From CAYUYV01 sp964449455 (GTDB lineage Bacteria; Pseudomonadota; Alphaproteobacteria; JAJFIK01), in assembly GCA_964449455.1 (NCBI GenBank), contig CAYUYV010000094.1, forward strand, positions 1 to 19,060: a stretch of DNA of 19,060 bases, written 5' to 3'. Positions 6,006 to 15,604 of the stretch are shown here, in pieces (position 1 is the first letter of the stretch; every line of letters begins with the position of its first letter). Position numbers and translations under genes: made by a program. Under the pieces are notes generated by a model. It was not told the origin of the DNA. It did no database searches and saw only the letters and a program-made list of their open reading frames with translations.

Positions 6006-7691
6006 CTATACGGGCAATCGCACGATGTCGACTTCTACGGGCGGGCGTTTGCCCCAGGTGGATTTCAGCATACGGCGTATAGCGCGGCGGGCGGTTTCTT
6101 CGACCAGAAGATCGTCACGCACCTGCTTGTCGCTCAAGGCCTCAATGGCTGCTTCGGCCCGTTCGGACAGATCGCCATCGATGGTGTCATCCCGCTCCGC
6201 CACCTGATCAGGAATGCCCATGGTGAGGACAATGGGCGCTTCTATCAACTCACCATGCTTGTCGAAGATGAGGGTCAGGTGGACCATGCCTTCCTCGGCG
6301 AGACGCCGGCGGGTGCGCATGGCCGGGCTGTCCTCCGGGGTCAGCACTTTGCCATCAAGCAGCAGACGGGCCTGGGCGATCTCGCCAATGACTTCGGCGC
6401 GGCCGGGAGCCAGGCGCACCATAGTGCCGTTGACGGCCATCACTGCGTGCTCTGCCCCATGGGCCTTGGCAAAGTCCACATGCTCCAGCAGGTGACGTGT
6501 CTCGCCATGCATGGGCACCGCGTTGCGTGGGCGCACCCATTCATACATTTTCGCCAGTTCATCCCGGCACGGATGGCCTGAAACATGAACAAAATGGTCC
6601 CGCTCCGTCACCACATGGATGCCGCGGGTGGCCAAGCGATTCTGGAGCTGGAAAATACTCCGCTCATTGCCCGGGATAATCTTTGAGGAGAAGATTACTG
6701 TGTCCCCTTCCCCCATTGCGATATGGGGATGGCTGTCCTCGGCCATCCGAGCCAGGGCAGCGCGCGGTTCGGCCTGGGACCCCGTGCACAAAATGAGCGT
6801 TTTCTCCGCGGGCAGATAGCCAGATTCATCTTCGGACACGGTCTCCGGAAAGTCCTTCAGATAGCCTGTCGCTTTCGCGGCGCGCACGATGCGATGCATG
6901 GCCCGTCCGGCGAGCACCACATTACGCCCATTGGCGACCGCGGCCCGCGCGATGCTGTCGAGGCGGCCCGCATTCGAGGCAAAGGTGGTGACCGCCACCC
7001 GCCCCGTCATCTCGCCAATCAGCCCCACCAGGCTGTCCCGCACCAGGGCCTCGGACCCAGAAGCGCCATCGCTGAGCACATTGGTGGAATCGCAAATCAT
7101 GGCCACGACACCCTCATCACCGAGGGCCCGCAGGGCGGGTTCATCCGTGGGCTGACCCAGCACGGGCTCCGCGTCGAGCTTCCAGTCGCCGGTATGGAGC
7201 ACCGTGCCTAGGGGCGTGCGCAATGCGAGCGCGTTGGGCTCAGGGATGGAGTGGGTCAGCGCGATCAGTTCCACATCGAACGGACCAACCCCGAACCGCC
7301 CACCCAGCTGAATGATCTCCAGCGGAAGGATGCCATCGAGATTTGCCTCAGCAATCTTTTCCCGGAGCAATTCGCCCGTAAACGGCGTTGCATAGACCGG
7401 GCACTGAAGCTTCGGCCACAGATGGACCAGAGCACCGATATGATCTTCATGGCCATGGGTCAGCACGATCCCTCTGAGCCGATCCCGCCGTTCCACCAGA
7501 AAAGCAGGATCCGCCATGGTCAGATCAATGCCAGGCAGGCTCTCATCGGCAAAGCGCACGCCCACATCCACGATGATCCAATCATGGTTCTCGGGCTGGC
7601 CATAGCCATAGAGATACAGATTCATGCCCACTTCGCCGCAGCCGCCAAGGGGCATGAAGACGATTTCAGGGCTTGCGTCGTCTGAAGTCAC
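6006..7691 (-). CDS. rnj: Ribonuclease J
   Basis: A 561-residue metallo-beta-lactamase/beta-CASP ribonuclease with 5'-3' exonuclease and endonuclease activity, used in mRNA decay and rRNA maturation. The zinc site is intact: HGHEDH (79-84), His147 in LTHS, Asp169 in HTGD, and the beta-CASP blocks HVSGHPCRDEL (369-379) and PMHGE (393-397). The N-terminal IVFMPLGGCGEVGMN is the RNase J signature that separates it from metabolic hydrolases. The start is a GTG at 7691 overlapping the coaX stop as GTGA, preceded by AGGAGAG at good spacing. The open frame upstream of it lies antiphase inside coaX and is not protein-like. It is the last gene of the nuo-birA-coaX-rnj cluster, an order common in alphaproteobacteria. 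Confidence 0.93.
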   Translation of the reverse strand: MTSDDASPEIVFMPLGGCGEVGMNLYLYGYGQPENHDWIIVDVGVRFADESLPGIDLTMADPAFLVERRDRLRGIVLTHGHEDHIGALVHLWPKLQCPVYATPFTGELLREKIAEANLDGILPLEIIQLGGRFGVGPFDVELIALTHSIPEPNALALRTPLGTVLHTGDWKLDAEPVLGQPTDEPALRALGDEGVVAMICDSTNVLSDGASGSEALVRDSLVGLIGEMTGRVAVTTFASNAGRLDSIARAAVANGRNVVLAGRAMHRIVRAAKATGYLKDFPETVSEDESGYLPAEKTLILCTGSQAEPRAALARMAEDSHPHIAMGEGDTVIFSSKIIPGNERSIFQLQNRLATRGIHVVTERDHFVHVSGHPCRDELAKMYEWVRPRNAVPMHGETRHLLEHVDFAKAHGAEHAVMAVNGTMVRLAPGRAEVIGEIAQARLLLDGKVLTPEDSPAMRTRRRLAEEGMVHLTLIFDKHGELIEAPIVLTMGIPDQVAERDDTIDGDLSERAEAAIEALSDKQVRDDLLVEETARRAIRRMLKSTWGKRPPVEVDIVRLPV

Positions 7692-8497
7692 GGGGCGCTC
7701 TCCTGGCGCGGCGGTCGTTCGAGCCAGGCGGCGATGTTGCGCACGTGAATGGCGAGGAGCCCGCGTATCGTCAGATCCGGGTCCACATGCTGAATGGCGT
7801 CGGTGCTTCGGTTGAAAAGGCCGGCAAGTCCACCGGTTGCGATCACTGTCATATCCCGTTGATACTCGTTCTTGATGCGCTCCACCAGTCCCTCTATCAG
7901 ACCCACATAGCCCCAAAAAACACCGGACTGCATAGCAGTCACCGTGTCCCGCCCAATCACGGCTTCAGGCTTGTGAATGGCAATGCGCGGCAGTTTTGCT
8001 GCGGCAAGATGCAAGGCCTCCAGGGACAGATTGGCCCCCGGTGCGATGATTCCGCCCTCATAGTGCCCTTCTTCGGACACAATGTCGAAAGTTGTTGCTG
8101 TGCCAAAATCAACCAGGATGAGAGCACCGGGGTATGTTTGGTGTCCGGCAACCGCATTCACAAGGCGGTCGGCGCCGACCACCTCCGGGTGATCGAGATT
8201 GATCTTAAGCCCGAGATCGACCGCGGGATCCCCCACCACCATGGGCTCTTTATGCAGGAATTTTCGGCACAAGGCCCGCAGATTGAACATGGCCTGGGGC
8301 ACGACGGTCGCGATAATGGCCCCTTTGATCCGCTGGGGATCAATTCCCTCAAGCTGCATCAACTGAACCAGCCAGACCCAATATTCATCAGCCGTTCGAG
8401 CGGATGTGGTGGACGCACGCCATTGGGCGAGGATCTGTTCGTCCTCGATGATCGCAAAAACGGTGTTGGTGTTGCCGGCGTCAATGGCCAGGAGCAT
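7688..8497 (-). CDS. coaX: Type III pantothenate kinase
   Basis: CoaX phosphorylates pantothenate, the first committed step of coenzyme A synthesis, and needs a monovalent cation. The protein has 269 residues, close to the family norm. The ASKHA-fold phosphate loop MLLAIDAGNTNTVF is at the N-terminus with Asp6. GADRLVNAV (108-116) is the pantothenate/catalytic block and LVDFGTATTFD (128-138) the second phosphate motif. GGIIAPGANLS (148-158) is also typical. I chose the ATG at 8497, preceded by GAAAGGAAAGG, because it places the phosphate loop at residue 5; an upstream TTG (8560) adds an unrelated tail. It overlaps rnj by 4 nt, implying translational coupling, and sits 160 bp after birA. Confidence 0.93.
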   Translation of the reverse strand: MLLAIDAGNTNTVFAIIEDEQILAQWRASTTSARTADEYWVWLVQLMQLEGIDPQRIKGAIIATVVPQAMFNLRALCRKFLHKEPMVVGDPAVDLGLKINLDHPEVVGADRLVNAVAGHQTYPGALILVDFGTATTFDIVSEEGHYEGGIIAPGANLSLEALHLAAAKLPRIAIHKPEAVIGRDTVTAMQSGVFWGYVGLIEGLVERIKNEYQRDMTVIATGGLAGLFNRSTDAIQHVDPDLTIRGLLAIHVRNIAAWLERPPRQESAP

Positions 8498-8657
8498 GGG
8501 CCTTTCCTTTCGCGTCCGTCTTTTATGGGCCGGCGATACGCTGCCGGACACCGGATCCAAAGGCTACGACACGGGGTTGAAGGCGCAGATTTGGGTCATT
8601 GGGCGGCCGGTGCAAGGGTCCTGGCCCGGCAATTGAGGTCAATATGCTGTGGATCGC

Positions 8658-9506
8658 TCAAGGCGGGAGCGGTGATCCCGGGTCAGCGGCCATATCGGGG
8701 AAAAAAACCTCACCGCCATGGATAATCCGCTCCGTGCCATCGGGCAGGGTCAGGATCAGGCCGCCGGAGGGATCAAGGCCGCTGAACTGCCCGCTGATGG
8801 TGCCCTTGGGCAAGCGCGCTTCGAGGGGGCTTCCTATGCCCTCTGCACGGGCCAGCCAAGCCTCCCGCACAGCCGCGAAGCCTTCCCCATCGGCCCAGAG
8901 GGTGAGCCAGTGGTCCATGCGCCGGGCCAAGGCCGCCATGATTGATTTGACCGGTGGCACGGGGCTCGCCCCGGCGCGCAGCAACGAGGTGACGGGATAT
9001 CCGGCCGCATCCGGATGGGACTGCACATTGAGGCCGATACCAATCGTCAGCCAAGCGGGCCGGACCGTGCCGGCGCCTTCGGCGCTGGTTCCGGACTCCA
9101 GCAGGATGCCTGCGATCTTGGCTTCGCTGACCCGCACATCATTGGGCCATTTGAGACCAATGTCTGCCTCCGGCAGGGCAAGCCTGACCACATCGGCCAC
9201 GGCGAGCGCTGTGACATAGGAGAGCTGGGCCGCGATCGCCGGCGAACAGGCCGGGCGCAGCAGAAGTGTGGCAAAGAGATTTCCCGTTTCAGATGTCCAG
9301 GCCCGCCCCCGGCGCCCACGACCGGCACTTTGGCGATCTGCCCGGATCCATAGGGGGCCAAGCTCGCCAGCAAGGGCGCGGGCACGGGCCGTGTCACTTG
9401 TGCTGGACAGGACGGAGGCTTCCTCAAGGCCATAGCCTTCGGGCCAGCTCTGCGTCCAGGATGCATCGCCGATTGTGGGCGCGGATTGGGACTCAGGGGC
9501 GGTCAC
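8658..9506 (-). CDS. birA: Biotin-[acetyl-CoA-carboxylase] ligase, monofunctional
   Basis: This enzyme activates biotin to biotinyl-AMP and attaches it to the carrier lysine of biotin-dependent carboxylases. It has 282 residues with no N-terminal helix-turn-helix, so it should be a ligase and not also a biotin-operon repressor. The biotin/AMP loop is GRGRRGRAW (62-70), KWPNDV is at 119-124, and KIAGILLE (130-137) carries the catalytic-region lysine. ITIGIGLNVQ-type sequence (here LTIGIGLNVQ) and a small C-terminal SH3-like cap (LILTLPDGTERII) complete the family layout. The start is probably the GTG at 9506, with GGATAGGG 6 bases ahead; an in-frame TTG at 9512 is an alternative. The start lies 8 nt after the nuoN stop, so it is co-transcribed with complex I genes. 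The 160-bp spacer to coaX shows no recognisable element. Confidence 0.9.
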   Translation of the reverse strand: MTAPESQSAPTIGDASWTQSWPEGYGLEEASVLSSTSDTARARALAGELGPLWIRADRQSAGRGRRGRAWTSETGNLFATLLLRPACSPAIAAQLSYVTALAVADVVRLALPEADIGLKWPNDVRVSEAKIAGILLESGTSAEGAGTVRPAWLTIGIGLNVQSHPDAAGYPVTSLLRAGASPVPPVKSIMAALARRMDHWLTLWADGEGFAAVREAWLARAEGIGSPLEARLPKGTISGQFSGLDPSGGLILTLPDGTERIIHGGEVFFPDMAADPGSPLPP

Positions 9507-9514
9507 GCGCAACC

Positions 9515-10981
9515 CTATCCGCCAACAAGCGAGCGAGCAGCAGCATCAGCCGCCACAAGCAGGGGACCTGGATAGAGCACATAGAGCAGGGTGACGGCAC
9601 CGGACGCGGTGAGGATTGCGCGCATCTCCAAGGGCACTGGCCGTTCAAAGGGCGCCGCCGGCTCGTCCATGAACATGACCTTCACGATGCGCAGGTAGTA
9701 GAACGCCGCCACCGCGCTCGTCAGCACACCCACAATCGCCAGGGGCACAAGGCCCGCCTCGACCGCCGACAGGAACACATACCATTTGCCGAAAAAGCCT
9801 GCGAGCGGAGGCACACCGATCAGCGAGAACATCAGCACCATGAGCGTGTAGGCCATGAAAGGATGGGTCCGGGACAGGCCCGCCAGATCCTCAACCCTCT
9901 CCACCATGCCTTCGGGACGGCGCATGGACAGGATGCACACAAAGACACCCACGGTCATGATCATGTAGAAGACGAGGAAGATCAGCACGCCCTCGACGCC
10001 GTCCTGTGTCCCCGCAGCCAACCCCATAAGCGCGTAGCCCATATTGCCAATGGAGGAATAGGCCATCAGGCGTTTCAGGTTGCGCTGTCCGATGGCCGCA
10101 AAGGCCCCAAGCAGCATCGAACCCACACTGATGAAAATGATGATCTCCTGCCAGGCATCGGTCACCGCGCCAAAGGCAACGAGGAAGGTGCGCAGGAAGA
10201 GCGCCATGGCGGCAATTTTCGGTGCCGCGGCAAAAAAGGCCGTAATGGGCGTGGGCGCGCCTTCATAGACATCCGGCGTCCACATGTGGAAGGGCACGGC
10301 CGATACTTTAAAGGCAAGACCGGCAGCCACGAAAACGAGGCCCACGACAATGCCCAGATCAAGTCCGCTGCCCTCAAGCCGGCTCGCCAGCTCCAGGAAA
10401 TTCGTGGTGCCCGAAAATCCGTATACGAAAGACGCGCCATAAAGCAGCATGCCCGAGGACAGGGCGCCAAGGACAAAATATTTCAAACCGGCTTCCGTGG
10501 CCCGCAGGCTGTCCCGATTGATCGCTGCCAGGACGTAAAGCGCAAGGCTTTGCAGCTCCAGCCCCACATAAAGGGTCACAAGGTCCTGGGCCGAGATCAT
10601 GATCAGCATGCCAAGGGCCGCAAAGACCATCAGCAAGGGATATTCAAAGCGTGCCAGGTGTTCCGCCTGCATGAAATGACGTGACATAAGCAGTGCCAGA
10701 GCGCCAGCCGCGAGGACCACCACTTTCATGAACACGGCAAACCGGTCCACCACGAAACTGCCATTGAAGGCCTGAACCGCCTCCTCACCGACGGGCAGCT
10801 GCACAACAAGACCGCCAGCGGCAATCAACAACAGCACACAAAGATTGGAGAGCAGCGGCGTGCCCCTGTCGCCCCGAACCACGCCAAACATCAAAAGGAC
10901 CATGCCCCCCACGGCCAGGAGCAGCTCCGGGGTCACGACGGTGAGGCTCGCAACAAGTCCGTCGACGGATGCGCTGTTCAT
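9515..10981 (-). CDS. nuoN: NADH-quinone oxidoreductase subunit N
   Basis: NuoN is one of three antiporter-like proton-pumping subunits in the membrane arm of complex I. The 488-residue protein is almost wholly hydrophobic with about 14 membrane segments expected. Key charged residues are present: Glu142 in YVGLELQSL, Lys167 in GLKYFVLG, and Lys225 in LAFKVSAVPFHMWTPD, followed by GAPTPITAFF. The start is the ATG at 10981 (MNSASVDG), preceded by GAAGGAGA; a longer frame to 11005 would remove this Shine-Dalgarno. It is 34 nt after nuoM and 8 nt before birA. Confidence 0.96.
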   Translation of the reverse strand: MNSASVDGLVASLTVVTPELLLAVGGMVLLMFGVVRGDRGTPLLSNLCVLLLIAAGGLVVQLPVGEEAVQAFNGSFVVDRFAVFMKVVVLAAGALALLMSRHFMQAEHLARFEYPLLMVFAALGMLIMISAQDLVTLYVGLELQSLALYVLAAINRDSLRATEAGLKYFVLGALSSGMLLYGASFVYGFSGTTNFLELASRLEGSGLDLGIVVGLVFVAAGLAFKVSAVPFHMWTPDVYEGAPTPITAFFAAAPKIAAMALFLRTFLVAFGAVTDAWQEIIIFISVGSMLLGAFAAIGQRNLKRLMAYSSIGNMGYALMGLAAGTQDGVEGVLIFLVFYMIMTVGVFVCILSMRRPEGMVERVEDLAGLSRTHPFMAYTLMVLMFSLIGVPPLAGFFGKWYVFLSAVEAGLVPLAIVGVLTSAVAAFYYLRIVKVMFMDEPAAPFERPVPLEMRAILTASGAVTLLYVLYPGPLLVAADAAARSLVGG

Positions 10982-11015
10982 GGTGAGGTCTCCTTCTTCC
11001 CGCACGGACGGGACG

Positions 11016-12521
11016 TCATTCGCTGGCGCCGGTCAGCCCCGCGGGCAGATCGGCGAGCAACGCGCCGATGCTCGCATCCATGATGTCGAACAGGGGCAGC
11101 GGATAGATGCCAAAAAACAGTGTCAGCACAACAAGCGGCACCAGCAAAAGCAGCTCCCGCCGGTTCACATCCATGATGGTCATGAGCTTCTCGTTGGTCA
11201 GCTCACCGAACACAACCCGGCGATACAGATAAAGCATATAGGCCGCGCTAAGGATGACGCCGGACGTGGCCACCAGCGCCACTCCGGTGTTCGCCTGGAA
11301 CGCACCGGCAAGGGAAAGAAACTCGCCCACAAAGCCTGATGTGCCCGGCAGGCCCACATTCCCCATGGTGAACACCATGAAAATGGCGGCATAGACCGGC
11401 ATGCGATGAACAAGACCGCCGTAAAAGGCAATCTCCCGGGTGTGCATGCGGTCATAGATGACGCCCACGCACAGGAAGAGCGCCGCGGAAATGATGCCAT
11501 GGCTGATCATCTGCACCATGGCCCCGTCGATGCCCTGCTCCGTGAAGGTAAAAATACCCAGGGTCACGAACCCCATATGGGCCACGGAGGAATAGGCAAT
11601 CAGCTTCTTGATGTCCTCCTGGCGCAGCGCGACGAGCGATGTATAGACAATGGCAATGACGCTCAGCGCGAAGACGAATGTGGAGAAATAGGCGCTCGCT
11701 TCGGGGAACATGGGCAGTGAGAAGCGCAGGAAGCCGTAGCCCCCCATTTTCAGCAGGATCGCGGCCAGGATCACCGAACCCGCCGTCGGAGCCTCCACAT
11801 GGGCATCGGGCAACCAGGTGTGCACGGGCCACATGGGCATTTTCACAGCGAATGAGGCGAAGAAGGCCAGCCACAGCCAGGTCTGAAGATCCGGGCTGAA
11901 CTCCGTGTCCATCAGAACGCGGATATCCGCCGTGCCCGCCTGGACATACATGACCATAATGGCCACGAGCATCAGCAGCGAGCCTAGGAAAGTGTAGAGA
12001 AAGAACTTGTAGGCCGCATAGACCCGCCGCGGCCCCCCCCAGACACCGATGATCAAAAACATCGGAATGAGGACCGCTTCAAAGAAGAGATAGAACAGCA
12101 CCAGATCAAGGGCCACGAAGACCCCGATCATCAAAGTCTCAAGGATGAGGAACGCCGCAAGATATTCCTTCACCCGCTTTGTGATCGAGTCCCAGCCGGC
12201 CAGGATCGCGACCGGCATCAGTGCCGTTGTCAGCAGCACGAAGGGCAAAGAAATTCCGTCCACGCCCACCCGATAGGCGATCGTGCTGCCCAGCCAGTCC
12301 ATTTCCTCAATGATCTGAAAGTCACCGTTCGACGGATCGAACTGGATCAGCAGCACCAGGGACAGCACGAAATTCATGCCGGTGGTCCACAGGGCCGCCC
12401 ATTTCGCATTGGCTTCGGAGGCCTGGCTGTCATTGGTGGCCAGCATCACGAAGGCCGCGCCCACGAGGGGAATGACGAGGAGGGCCGTCAGAATCGGCCA
12501 ATCCGTAACCGCTTCAGTCAT
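11016..12521 (-). CDS. nuoM: NADH-quinone oxidoreductase subunit M
   Basis: A proton-pumping, antiporter-like membrane subunit of complex I with 501 residues. Glu148 in LFFEAVLIPMF, Lys227 in FAVKMPMWPVHTWLPDAH and Lys258 in ILLKMGGYG are the conserved proton-path residues (Glu144, Lys234 and Lys265 in E. coli). The start is chosen as the ATG at 12521, which shares one base with the nuoL stop (TGATG) and has GGGAGG 6 bases ahead; a GTG one codon earlier (12524) is possible. Tight overlap with nuoL indicates translational coupling. Confidence 0.96.
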   Translation of the reverse strand: MTEAVTDWPILTALLVIPLVGAAFVMLATNDSQASEANAKWAALWTTGMNFVLSLVLLIQFDPSNGDFQIIEEMDWLGSTIAYRVGVDGISLPFVLLTTALMPVAILAGWDSITKRVKEYLAAFLILETLMIGVFVALDLVLFYLFFEAVLIPMFLIIGVWGGPRRVYAAYKFFLYTFLGSLLMLVAIMVMYVQAGTADIRVLMDTEFSPDLQTWLWLAFFASFAVKMPMWPVHTWLPDAHVEAPTAGSVILAAILLKMGGYGFLRFSLPMFPEASAYFSTFVFALSVIAIVYTSLVALRQEDIKKLIAYSSVAHMGFVTLGIFTFTEQGIDGAMVQMISHGIISAALFLCVGVIYDRMHTREIAFYGGLVHRMPVYAAIFMVFTMGNVGLPGTSGFVGEFLSLAGAFQANTGVALVATSGVILSAAYMLYLYRRVVFGELTNEKLMTIMDVNRRELLLLVPLVVLTLFFGIYPLPLFDIMDASIGALLADLPAGLTGASE

Positions 12522-14482
12522 CACCGGCCTCCCGTGACCGTGAACCAGGTGACCAGGATCGCAATGCCGATGAGCATGGCGAAGGCATAGTGATAGACAA
12601 AACCGGACTGGAGGCGGACGACCTGCCGCGTCACATCCACCACCCGCGCGGCGACGCCATTGGGACCAAGCCCGTCAATGGTGCGCTCATCGCCGCTCTT
12701 CCATAGGGTGCGGCCGAGCCAGAATGCCGGCCGGACAAAAATCCGGTCGTAGAGTTCGTCGAAATACCATTTGTGCTCAAGGAACACATAGAGCGGGCCG
12801 CGCCGGGCTGCCATGCGCGCCGGAAGGTCAGGCTGCAGAATGTAGAACCAGAACGCGATCACGAGGCCGACACCCGTCGCCATAAGAGGCGCCCATTTCA
12901 CCCATTTGGGCACATGGTGCGATGCCTCCAGCAACGCGCCGCCATCCTGAACGAAGATGGCGCGTCCCCAGAATTCCGCCTGATGATGACCGACGAAAGA
13001 GTCGTAGAAGACAACCCCGGCAAGGATCGCCCCCACCGCCAGAATGATCAGGGGAACGAGCATCACAAGCGGCGCTTCATGGGCGTGGGACAGGGTCTCC
13101 GGCGTTGCCCGACTGCGGCCATGGAACGTCATGAACACAAGGCGCCAGGAATAAAGCGAGGTCAGTCCAGCGGCGATGAGCCCCAACCAGAATGCGAAAT
13201 TGCCCACATCCGTATGGGCCGCAAATGCAGTTTCGAGGGTCGCATCCTTGGAGAAAAAGCCGGCAAAGCCAACCGCCGTACCCGGAATACCAACACCCGT
13301 CAGGGCCAAGGTTCCCACCAGCATCAGGAGATAGGTGATGGGAAGGACATTATAGAGCCCACCCATGCGGCGCATGTCCTGCTCATGGTGCATGGCATGG
13401 ATCACCGCGCCAGAGCCCAGGAACAACAGCGCCTTGAAGAAGGCGTGAGTGAAGAGATGGAACATGGCGGCCTGATAGGCGCCCACGCCAGCGGCAAAGA
13501 ACATGTAGCCAAGCTGGGAGCAGGTGGAATAGGCAACGACCCGCTTGATGTCATTTTGCACCAGACCGACGGTCGCCGCGAAAAACGCCGTGACGCCGCC
13601 GACGATCGTGATCACCATCAATGCATCCGGCGCAAATTCCAGGATCGGCGAAATCCGGCACACCAGGAACACCCCGGCCGTCACCATGGTCGCGGCATGA
13701 ATCAGCGCCGAAACCGGTGTCGGGCCCTCCATGGCGTCAGGCAGCCAGGTGTGGAGCAGGAACTGGGCGGATTTGCCCATCGCGCCAAGGAACAGCAGCA
13801 GGCAGATCGTTGTCAGAATATCCACGTCCATGCCGAGAAAGGAGAATGTCTGACCAGCCTTTTCAGGCGCCTGGGCGAAGACGAAATCGAAATCGAGGGA
13901 ACCAAATGCGAAAAACACGCCGAAAATGCCAAGCAGAAAGCCGAAATCGCCCACCCGGTTGACCACGAAGGCCTTGATCGCCGCGGCATTGGCTGAGGGT
14001 TTCGTGTACCAAAACCCGATCAGCAGATAAGACGCGAGACCCACGCCTTCCCAGCCAAAAAACATCTGCACGAAATTGTCCGCCGTCACCAGCATCAGCA
14101 TAGTGAAGGTGAACAAGGACAAATAGGCAAAGAACCGGGACCGGTGCGGATCCTCATGCATGTAGCCGATCGAGTAGATATGCACGAGGGCGGACACACC
14201 ATTAACCACAACCAGCATCACTGCCGTTAACGTGTCCAGGCGGATCGCCCAGTCAATCTCAAGGGTGCCGCTGTCCAGCCATGTGGCGAGAACCACCTTG
14301 GTCGCTTCACCATGGCCGTGATGGGCAAAGCCCACATCGTAAAAGACGACCACGGACAACAAGGCCGCCAGGGTGACGAACGCGCTGGTGATGACTTCGC
14401 TGGTGCGGGCGCCGAGGGAATTGCCGAACAGGCCCGCGATAATGGCCCCCGCCAGGGGCAGAAACAGAATGACCGGCAGCAT
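12521..14482 (-). CDS. nuoL: NADH-quinone oxidoreductase subunit L
   Basis: The most distal pump subunit of complex I, 653 residues. The antiporter core has Glu145 in FFGWEGVGLASY, Lys237 in GAMGKSAQFLLHTWLPDA and the following EGPTPVSALIHAATMV block. The C-terminal region (from about 550) includes the region of the long lateral helix that braces NuoM and NuoN. The ATG at 14482 is preceded by GAAGGATCC. The gene follows nuoK by 10 nt and its stop overlaps the nuoM start. No truncation or frameshift is seen. Confidence 0.96.
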   Translation of the reverse strand: MLPVILFLPLAGAIIAGLFGNSLGARTSEVITSAFVTLAALLSVVVFYDVGFAHHGHGEATKVVLATWLDSGTLEIDWAIRLDTLTAVMLVVVNGVSALVHIYSIGYMHEDPHRSRFFAYLSLFTFTMLMLVTADNFVQMFFGWEGVGLASYLLIGFWYTKPSANAAAIKAFVVNRVGDFGFLLGIFGVFFAFGSLDFDFVFAQAPEKAGQTFSFLGMDVDILTTICLLLFLGAMGKSAQFLLHTWLPDAMEGPTPVSALIHAATMVTAGVFLVCRISPILEFAPDALMVITIVGGVTAFFAATVGLVQNDIKRVVAYSTCSQLGYMFFAAGVGAYQAAMFHLFTHAFFKALLFLGSGAVIHAMHHEQDMRRMGGLYNVLPITYLLMLVGTLALTGVGIPGTAVGFAGFFSKDATLETAFAAHTDVGNFAFWLGLIAAGLTSLYSWRLVFMTFHGRSRATPETLSHAHEAPLVMLVPLIILAVGAILAGVVFYDSFVGHHQAEFWGRAIFVQDGGALLEASHHVPKWVKWAPLMATGVGLVIAFWFYILQPDLPARMAARRGPLYVFLEHKWYFDELYDRIFVRPAFWLGRTLWKSGDERTIDGLGPNGVAARVVDVTRQVVRLQSGFVYHYAFAMLIGIAILVTWFTVTGGR

Positions 14483-14492
14483 CGCGGATCCT

Positions 14493-14804
14493 TCAGCCTT
14501 TCATCAAGGTGATGTCTTCAACGGCGATACTGCCGCGATTGCGGAAATAGGCGACCAGAATCGCAAGGCCGATGGCCGCTTCGGCCGCCGCCACCGTGAG
14601 AACGAACATGGAGAAGACCTGGCCCACGAGGTCCTGGAGATAGGCGGAAAACGCCACGAGATTGATATTGATGGCGAGCAGCAACAGCTCGATCGACATC
14701 ACGATGATCATCACGTTCCGGCGATTGAGGAAAATGCCGAAAATGCCAATCGTGAACAGGATCGCTCCCACGCTGAGATAATGCTCCAGTCCGACCTCGC
14801 TCAC
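14493..14804 (-). CDS. nuoK: NADH-quinone oxidoreductase subunit K
   Basis: A small three-helix membrane subunit of complex I (103 residues) that carries two essential buried glutamates: Glu39 in VMSIELLL and Glu75 in AAAEAAIGLA, matching E. coli Glu36 and Glu72. The frame is open to a GTG at 14813, but the Shine-Dalgarno AAGGAG overlaps that codon. The GTG at 14804 lies 8 bases after it and gives MSEVGLEHYL, the normal NuoK N-terminus and length. The 58-nt spacer from nuoJ contains a 6-bp GC hairpin (14829-14834 with 14843-14848). Confidence 0.95.
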   Translation of the reverse strand: MSEVGLEHYLSVGAILFTIGIFGIFLNRRNVMIIVMSIELLLLAININLVAFSAYLQDLVGQVFSMFVLTVAAAEAAIGLAILVAYFRNRGSIAVEDITLMKG

Positions 14805-14862
14805 CCTACCCACTCCTTTTCCGTCCCAGGTGGCTGCGAATGGCCACCCATCCGACGCTGCG

Positions 14863-15477
14863 TCACACGCCCTCGCCGGACTTCACGGACCTCAATTCCA
14901 CGCCCTCTTCCCGGCGCCGGTTGACCTGGCGATGAACATCCTGACGCTTCACACCCGGGCGGGAGCGAAGGGTGAGGACGATCGCACCGATCATGGCTAC
15001 GAGCAGGATCATGCCTGCCGCCTGGAACAGGAAAATAAAATCAGTGTACAGAATACGGCCCAGAGCCTCCGTATTCGCCATGATATCGATGGGCGGCATC
15101 GGCTGTTGAACGTCGGTGGGCGCCTTGTCGTGGTCGTTCCAGAACAAGGTGACCAGCACAAGCTCGGCCATCAGCAGGATGCCCACGAAACCGCCGACGG
15201 GCAGATAGGCCAGAAAGCCCCGCCGCAAATCGGCAAAATCGATGTCCAGCATCATGACGACAAACAGGAACAGCACCGCGACCGCCCCCACATAGACGAC
15301 GAGCAGCAGGAGTGCCAAAAACTCCGCGCCCAGCAGCAGGAACAGGCCGGCGGCGTTGAAAAATGCGGCGATCAGGAACAACACGGAATGCACCGGGTTG
15401 CGCGCCGCCACGACGCAAATCGCGGCGAAAATCATGAAAGCCGACAAGACATAGAAGGCGGTCAGCTCGAAGCCCAT
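14863..15477 (-). CDS. nuoJ: NADH-quinone oxidoreductase subunit J
   Basis: A 204-residue, five-helix membrane subunit next to NuoH and NuoK. The conserved third helix YVGAVAVLFLFVVMML (62-77) is the flexible helix linked to coupling of quinone reduction and pumping. RNPVHSVLFLI (26-36) and GAEFLALLLLVVY (50-62) are also typical. The C-terminus ends in a charged tail (KRQDVHRQVNRRREEG). The ATG at 15477 (MGFELTAFY) gives the normal N-terminus; the longer open frame to 15540 adds sequence unlike NuoJ. The Shine-Dalgarno is weak. It is preceded by the widest spacer of the nuo cluster (189 bp). Confidence 0.95.
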   Translation of the reverse strand: MGFELTAFYVLSAFMIFAAICVVAARNPVHSVLFLIAAFFNAAGLFLLLGAEFLALLLLVVYVGAVAVLFLFVVMMLDIDFADLRRGFLAYLPVGGFVGILLMAELVLVTLFWNDHDKAPTDVQQPMPPIDIMANTEALGRILYTDFIFLFQAAGMILLVAMIGAIVLTLRSRPGVKRQDVHRQVNRRREEGVELRSVKSGEGV

Positions 15478-15604
15478 GCGCCGTGTCCAATCCCTTGGTG
15501 GTTCGGTCGAAAGTGATGCTGCGCCGCCAAAACAGCGCAATCCCGCGGCACCTTAGTCGAGCCGTCGGGAATGTCCAGAAGTCCTACACGACAGACCCGG
15601 GCTT

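Noticed and set aside
5592..6581. Plus-strand open frame running from the methyltransferase into the RNase J gene, with SRDW-type repeats
   Set aside because: The protein repeats simply translate the 15-bp DNA repeat. The frame overlaps two real genes in other frames and has no credible start.
8498..8657. Possible small gene or riboswitch in the birA-coaX spacer
   Set aside because: No start with a Shine-Dalgarno, no conserved structure that I recognise, and only a weak 5-bp GC stem.
9266..10684. Plus-strand open frame of 472 codons opposite birA and nuoN
   Set aside because: It is a shadow of GC-rich codon bias; composition is rich in His, Arg and Gln with no domain, while the opposite strand has clear NuoN and BirA motifs.
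12773..13996. Plus-strand open frame of 407 codons opposite nuoL
   Set aside because: It is antisense to the fully conserved NuoL sequence and has no recognisable motif.
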